Origin: JAGPUQ01 sp050179115
Lineage (GTDB): Bacteria > Pseudomonadota > Gammaproteobacteria > Pseudomonadales > Porticoccaceae
Assembly (NCBI GenBank): GCA_050179115.1
Contig: JBFXFL010000024.1
Location: 1-44,022 of the forward strand
DNA: 44,022 nucleotides
Reading direction: 5' to 3'
Shown here: piece by piece, positions 40,177-44,022 of the stretch
Layout: each line of letters starts with the position of its first letter
How positions within the stretch are numbered: position 1 is the stretch's first letter
Program-made: the position numbers and the translations under genes
The notes under the pieces: model-generated
What the model was told of the DNA's origin: nothing
The model's input: only the letters and a program-made list of their open reading frames with translations
Databases searched by the model: none

Positions 40177-40686
40177 CTATATGTATGTATGCGCTATGTG
40201 CACCGGGCGCACTTGATGCGCCTGATCCAATCAGGTACCCCGCACCAGACGTCGCCGCGAAGTCCTGGCGACCCTGATCGGGCGCCGGGACTGTACGCTA
40301 CCGGGCGCGCCCGGGGCAACCGGACCATCGCGCCCGTCCCGCGGCTCGCGACCGGCGAAGTTTGCCAGCACCCGGTGGATTGCTGGGCGTTCACGGACGC
40401 AGAAAACGAGAGCCATGTCACAGATATGGTGTAATTCCCGGCGCACATCCTCTGCGGAACCGGTGTTCGCCATTGCGCGGCGACTGACTGGCTGTCGACC
40501 GGGGTCAACCCCGGGGGCGGCAGCCCATGTGGGCGAAAGCGTTCGTTCATTGCGCCGCCGCCGGTTCGCGGCGGGCGATCTGAGCCAGCAAGGACCAGTT
40601 CTGGCCTTGGCCCGGATCCGCAAGGACGGAACGGCTCTCGGCACGGCTGCGGCGCACGGCAGGCTGCGCGGTAACGACAGTCGCTG
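40177..40686. other. Gene-free stretch upstream of the polysaccharide locus
   Basis: These 510 bp separate the wzz remnant from the HEPN gene, both on the minus strand. I see no convincing coding frame; a minus-strand stretch with ELHHICDMALVFCVRERPAI has some protein-like character but no family that I recognise. It should hold the promoter of the polysaccharide genes, but no clear -35/-10 pair is visible. Confidence 0.5.
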
Positions 40687-41184
40687 TCACGGACCGGACT
40701 CGATACCCAGATGGGTCGCGGCGTAACGCCGCATCAAGACGTAGTCGGCGTGCATGTGGTCCGTGAACCGGCACGCCCGTTCGAGAGCGACCGCGAGATC
40801 GTCGGGCTGGTCGATGTATTCGTGAACCAGCCGGTTGCGCAGACGACGCATTGCAAACCAGGGCTCGGCCGCCGACACCAGTCCCAGGCGCTCCATGCGA
40901 CCCAGGTTGTCGATCGCAGCCATCACCGGCTCGCCGGCCGCCAGCAACAGCGCGGGGATCAGTTTGTCGATCACCTTGTCCTGCATGCGTGCGAATTTGG
41001 CGCCGAAGGATTCGAGTCTGTCGACGCCGGCGTCGTCGCTGAGCAACGCGCTTACCCAGCCCGCATCCAGGCTACAGTCATCGCCCAGCAGCCGATGACG
41101 GACAGCCCCCAGATGGATGTCTTCCCGTTCGACCAGCCGGAGCAGGCGGGTGAGCCGTTCCCGTTCGGGCGCCAATGCGGTCAC
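40687..41184 (-). CDS. HEPN-domain toxin (HepT-like RNase) of an MNT/HEPN pair
   Basis: A 165-residue all-helical protein of the HepT type. The RNase motif R-x4-H-x-Y is present as RNRLVHEY (Arg116, His121, Tyr123). In characterised pairs such as that of Shewanella oneidensis this motif cleaves RNA, and the Tyr is blocked by adenylylation by the MNT partner. The ATG overlaps the stop of the MNT gene (4 bp), so the pair is translationally coupled with the antitoxin first. It is longer than minimal HepT (about 110-140 residues) because of an N-terminal helical extension. Whether it targets tRNA or mRNA is unknown. Confidence 0.85.
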   Translation of the reverse strand: MTALAPERERLTRLLRLVEREDIHLGAVRHRLLGDDCSLDAGWVSALLSDDAGVDRLESFGAKFARMQDKVIDKLIPALLLAAGEPVMAAIDNLGRMERLGLVSAAEPWFAMRRLRNRLVHEYIDQPDDLAVALERACRFTDHMHADYVLMRRYAATHLGIESGP

Positions 41185-41480
41185 AGGACGACTCCCGTTT
41201 GCCAGGCCCGCTCGTCGATGGGGCGCGCGACTTCGCCGCGCCGATGCACGACGATGTCGATGCGGCGCTCACCGAGCCGGCGAATCAGGCGGGCATAAAA
41301 TTTGAGTTCGCGATCCAGCAGCTCGGCGGCACTGCCCTCCGTCTCGACATGCAGGTCGATATCGCCGCCACGGATTTTGTCGTCCACGCGCGAGCCGAAC
41401 AGGCGCACGCGGGCGCCCGGCCCGAACACGCCAACGGCCTCCTCGACGATGGCGTTACGTTGTTCGTCAGTCAGGCGCAT
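41181..41480 (-). CDS. MNT-domain nucleotidyltransferase antitoxin
   Basis: A 99-residue minimal nucleotidyltransferase that neutralises the adjacent HEPN toxin, probably by AMP transfer to its active-site tyrosine. The motif GS-x9-D-x-D is visible as FGSRVDDKIRGGDIDLHVE (Gly29, Ser30, Asp40, Asp42), and the third acidic residue is Asp75 in RRIDIVVH. The protein is close to the family's usual 95-110 residues. The gene comes first in the pair and lies about 220 bp downstream (minus direction) of pgl. The pair sits between the polysaccharide locus and the pentose phosphate operon, a typical position for a horizontally moved module. Confidence 0.9.
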   Translation of the reverse strand: MRLTDEQRNAIVEEAVGVFGPGARVRLFGSRVDDKIRGGDIDLHVETEGSAAELLDRELKFYARLIRRLGERRIDIVVHRRGEVARPIDERAWQTGVVL

Positions 41481-41702
41481 GGGGTCGGTCTAGCGGCCGG
41501 CGGAACGGGAACAGCCCCGGAACGCCCCACTTCGAGGGGCAATGGGTCCGGTTGGCGGCGCTGAGCTTCCATCGGCTGTCCCGTATCGCGCGATGGGCTG
41601 GATCCTACCGGAGCCGGTGGGGGCGCTCTACCGAAGCACAGGGCAACTGTGGCCGGCGGCACGTTCCGGGACTCCGCCACCCGCGTGCTGCATTTGCGCG
41701 GT

Positions 41703-42404
41703 TTACGGCGGCAGGTGAGCGGCGGCGGCGCGGTCGGCCAGCAGCAGCGCCGACGCACGGCGGACGCGGCTGGCGGGCAGTGCCGGATCGGCCTGGACCA
41801 GGCGCGCCAGCATCTCGGCCTTGTCCGCGCCCGTCACGAGCCAGAGAATGTGGCGCGCCCGGTTGATGGCCGGGAAGGTGAGCGTCATCCGCCGCCGTCC
41901 CTGATAGAGGCCGGTGACGGCGACATCGGCGTCGCGGATGTCGAGCGCCGCATCCCCCGGCACCAGCGAAGCCGTGTGGCCGTCCGCGCCCAGGCCGAGC
42001 ACCACGAGATCGAGCCGCGGCGGCGCGCCCGCCAGACTGACCAGCAGGCGGCCATAGTCTTGTGCCGCCCAACCGAGATCGGTCTCCTCCACCGGCATGG
42101 GATGGATCTGGGACTCCGGCAGCGGGATGCGCGCGAGCAGGGCCTCCCGCAACTGCGCGAGATTGCGGTCGGGGCTGGCGCCGGGCGCCACGCGCTCATC
42201 GACCTGTACCACCTCAACCTTGCGCCAGTCGATCGGCGTCGTGGCCAGAACGCGCAGCATCGGCAGCGGCGTGGTGCCGCCGCTGAGTGCGAGCACGCAG
42301 CGATCGCGTTGCCCAATGGCCTGCCGTGTCGTCCCGGCAATCCAGGCAGCGGCGCGGCGGGCCACGGCCTCGGGGTCGGCATGGACTTCAGTCCGCAACG
42401 CCAT
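41703..42404 (-). CDS. pgl: 6-phosphogluconolactonase
   Basis: A 233-residue DevB-type lactonase that hydrolyses 6-phospho-D-glucono-1,5-lactone to 6-phosphogluconate, the second step of the oxidative pentose phosphate and Entner-Doudoroff routes. The family motifs VLALSGGTTPLPMLRVLA, VEVVQVDERVAPG, DLVVLGLGADGHTASLVPG and LTFPAINRARHILWLVTG are all visible in the normal order. It starts 54 bp after zwf and is co-directional, so it completes a gnd-zwf-pgl unit. Length is normal. No unusual feature is seen. Confidence 0.95.
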   Translation of the reverse strand: MALRTEVHADPEAVARRAAAWIAGTTRQAIGQRDRCVLALSGGTTPLPMLRVLATTPIDWRKVEVVQVDERVAPGASPDRNLAQLREALLARIPLPESQIHPMPVEETDLGWAAQDYGRLLVSLAGAPPRLDLVVLGLGADGHTASLVPGDAALDIRDADVAVTGLYQGRRRMTLTFPAINRARHILWLVTGADKAEMLARLVQADPALPASRVRRASALLLADRAAAAHLPP

Positions 42405-42458
42405 GGCCCGTCCCGGATGGCTGGCCGCGCACGGCGCGCGCGTCTCGGTCGGGCCAGT

Positions 42459-43844
42459 TCATGTGTCCGCCGCCTTCGGATTGCGCCAACCACCGGTCGC
42501 GCTGACCATCGCGTTCGCGTCGATCGGCCCCCAGGTGCCCGGCTCGTATTCCCGCACCGGGGTGTTGTTGTCCAGGATCGGATCGACGATGCGCCATGCC
42601 GCGAGCACGGAATCCTCGCGCGCAAACAACGTGGCATCGCCTTTCAGCGCGTCGCCGATCAGGCGCTCGTAGGCTTCCATCGCATCGTCCTGGGTGTTGC
42701 AGGCAAACAGCTCGACTTCATCGCCGATGTTTTCGGTGCCGCTGCGCTTTACCCGGGCGCCGATTGCGATCGCGATCTGGCCCGGACCGAGCCGGAAGCG
42801 CACATAGTTGGCTTGGGTCGGGCCCGTTTCGGGAAATACCTGCTGCGGCGGACGGTGCAGCGTCACCACGACTTCGGTGGCGGTCACCGGCAGATTTTTT
42901 CCGGCACGGATAAAAAAGGGCACGCCCTGCCAGCGCCATGAATCCAGATGGATTTGCATCGCCGCGAACGTCTCCACCGAGGAATCCGGTGCCACACCCG
43001 CTTCCTCCCGATAGCCGCGATACTGCCCGCGCACCAGGGTGTGTCCGGTCAGCGGACGGATGGCGCGGAACACCTTGATCTTTTCGTCGCGCAGCGGCTC
43101 GCTGCCGGTGCCGATCGGCGGCTCCATGGCCAGATTCGCCACGACCTGCAACAGGTGGTTCTGGATCACGTCGCGGACTGCGCCCACCTCTTCGTAAAAC
43201 CGGCCCCGACCTTCGACGCCAAAGGCTTCGGCCATGGTGATCTGCACGCTTTCGACGTAATTGCGATTCCAGATCGGTTCGAGAAACGAATTGGCGAAAC
43301 GAAAAAACAGCAGGTTCTGCACCGGTTCCTTGCCGAGATAATGATCGATGCGGAAAATCGCCGACTCGTCGAATACCTGATGCAGGATTTCGTTGAGGTG
43401 TTGGGCCGAGGCGAGGCTGCGCCCAAAGGGTTTTTCGACCACCACGCGCCCCGCCGCGCCGCAGGGCAGCCGGCCGAGTCCACCCACCACGGTGGGAAAC
43501 ATGCTGGGCGGGATGGCCAGATAGAACAGCGGACGCTGCGCGCCACCCAGTGCGGCGCACAGCTTGTCAAAGGTGGCGGGATCATCGTAATCGCCGTCGA
43601 CAAATCCCAGCAGACCCGAGAGTTTTTCGAACACGGCCGGGTCGTAGCCACCCTGATGTTCCAGGCTGTCGCGCATGTGCGCGCGCAGACGCGCCAGATC
43701 CCAGCCGCCGCGCGCGACGCCGATCACCGGAATATCGAGGCGGCCGCGCCGCACCATCTGGTACAGCGCCGGGTAGATTTTCTTGTAGGCGAGATCTCCC
43801 GTCGCGCCAAACAGCACCAGGGCATCCGAAAGCGGGGGAGTCAT
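42459..43844 (-). CDS. zwf: Glucose-6-phosphate dehydrogenase
   Basis: A 461-residue enzyme that oxidises glucose-6-phosphate to 6-phosphogluconolactone with NAD(P)+. The coenzyme loop is LVLFGATGDLAYKKIYPAL (residues 10-28). The substrate signature RIDHYLGKEPVQNLLFFRFA places the conserved lysine at 172. EKPFGRSL and IRAGKNLPVT are further family segments. The ATG at 43844 overlaps the stop of the gnd gene (ATGA). It is slightly shorter than E. coli Zwf (491 residues) but collinear. It makes the substrate for pgl directly downstream. Confidence 0.96.
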   Translation of the reverse strand: MTPPLSDALVLFGATGDLAYKKIYPALYQMVRRGRLDIPVIGVARGGWDLARLRAHMRDSLEHQGGYDPAVFEKLSGLLGFVDGDYDDPATFDKLCAALGGAQRPLFYLAIPPSMFPTVVGGLGRLPCGAAGRVVVEKPFGRSLASAQHLNEILHQVFDESAIFRIDHYLGKEPVQNLLFFRFANSFLEPIWNRNYVESVQITMAEAFGVEGRGRFYEEVGAVRDVIQNHLLQVVANLAMEPPIGTGSEPLRDEKIKVFRAIRPLTGHTLVRGQYRGYREEAGVAPDSSVETFAAMQIHLDSWRWQGVPFFIRAGKNLPVTATEVVVTLHRPPQQVFPETGPTQANYVRFRLGPGQIAIAIGARVKRSGTENIGDEVELFACNTQDDAMEAYERLIGDALKGDATLFAREDSVLAAWRIVDPILDNNTPVREYEPGTWGPIDANAMVSATGGWRNPKAADT

Positions 43845-44022
43845 CGCGGCCCCTCCTGCTCTTGCGCCGGCGCTTCGGCGTGACCGCCGAATTCACTGCG
43901 CATCGCGGATAACAGCTTGTCGGCAAAGCCCGCTTCGCCGCGCGAGCTGAACCGTGCGAAGAGGGCGGCGCTGAGCACGGGCACCGGTACTCCGGTGTCG
44001 ATGGCCGCCTTGAGGGTCCAGC
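43841..44022 (-). CDS. gnd: 6-phosphogluconate dehydrogenase (decarboxylating), C-terminal end only
   Basis: The window ends inside this gene; about 60 codons of the C-terminus are present, beginning WTLKAAIDTGVPVPVLSAAL, then FARFSSRGEAGFADKLLSAM and RSEFGGHAEAPAQEQEGPR before TGA. The stretch matches the end of the short (GntZ/YqeC-type) 6-phosphogluconate dehydrogenases, in which (W)x(A)(I)xxGVPxPVLxxAL is conserved. It overlaps zwf by 4 bp and is the upstream member of the gnd-zwf-pgl unit. The catalytic domain lies outside the window. Confidence 0.88.
   Translation of the reverse strand, partial: WTLKAAIDTGVPVPVLSAALFARFSSRGEAGFADKLLSAMRSEFGGHAEAPAQEQEGPR

Noticed and set aside
1..44022. 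tRNA, rRNA, riboswitch and intact insertion sequences
   Set aside because: Read for on both strands; no tRNA-like cloverleaf, rRNA segment, known riboswitch core or transposase gene was found.

Overview
The window is GC-rich DNA from a Gram-negative gammaproteobacterium. This is inferred from a canonical system I cytochrome c maturation operon (ccmABCDEFGHI), an FNR/ANR regulator beside a HemN-like gene, an EmrAB-type pump, and a dTDP-rhamnose/undecaprenyl-phosphate polysaccharide locus. Genus cannot be decided from the sequence. Most genes lie on the minus strand. Stop/start overlaps of the ATGA, GTGA and TTGA type and GTG or TTG starts are common.

Region by region. (1) 1-1760: a short integron-like cassette stretch on the minus strand. 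It has two cassette genes of unknown role, one complete attC site (1056-1112), one half attC (129-162) and a core-site boundary at 1753-1759, with no integrase visible. The left edge holds the start of a secreted protein gene. (2) 1760-5910: an HTH remnant, trpS, an FMN-dependent alpha-hydroxy acid dehydrogenase, a dienelactone hydrolase-like protein and a small four-helix membrane protein resembling the hydroxylaminobenzene mutase/styrene oxide isomerase group. (3) 6122-10868: four consecutive acyl-CoA dehydrogenase genes of identical length (387 codons), evidently tandem duplicates. (4) 11006-11791: a VIT1/CCC1-type metal transporter. (5) 11890-18919: the ccm operon, transcribed right to left. 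(6) 19043-20012: a small charged protein and a DUF2064/TIGR04282 glycosyltransferase. (7) 20339-23517: a MarR-controlled efflux operon (marR-emrA-emrB) with an operator-like palindrome on the -10. (8) 23638-28010: a stress and redox block: CobB-type sirtuin, exported MsrA, tandem UspA protein, a HemN-like protein without its iron-sulfur motif, and FNR. (9) 28048-40176: a surface polysaccharide locus, bounded on the left by a MITE-like element. It holds epimerase-rmlB-rmlA-rmlC-rmlD, three glycosyltransferases, an initiating sugar-phosphate transferase, and clear decay: wzx and wzz remnants with in-frame stops and a mosaic glycosyltransferase/GDP-fucose synthase remnant. (10) 40687-41480: an MNT/HEPN toxin-antitoxin pair. 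(11) 41703-44022: oxidative pentose phosphate genes gnd (partial)-zwf-pgl.

How the genes work together. The ccm products attach heme to apocytochromes c, and the FNR/HemN/UspA block fits oxygen-responsive respiration. The rml genes make dTDP-L-rhamnose from glucose-1-phosphate for the nearby glycosyltransferases, and the WcaJ-like enzyme would start the lipid-linked repeat unit. Because the flippase and chain-length genes are broken, the locus is either non-functional or relies on export genes elsewhere. The less ordinary features are the four tandem acyl-CoA dehydrogenases with an isovaleryl-CoA-dehydrogenase-type catalytic residue, the cluster-less HemN homologue overlapping fnr, the integrase-less cassettes and the decayed polysaccharide genes.
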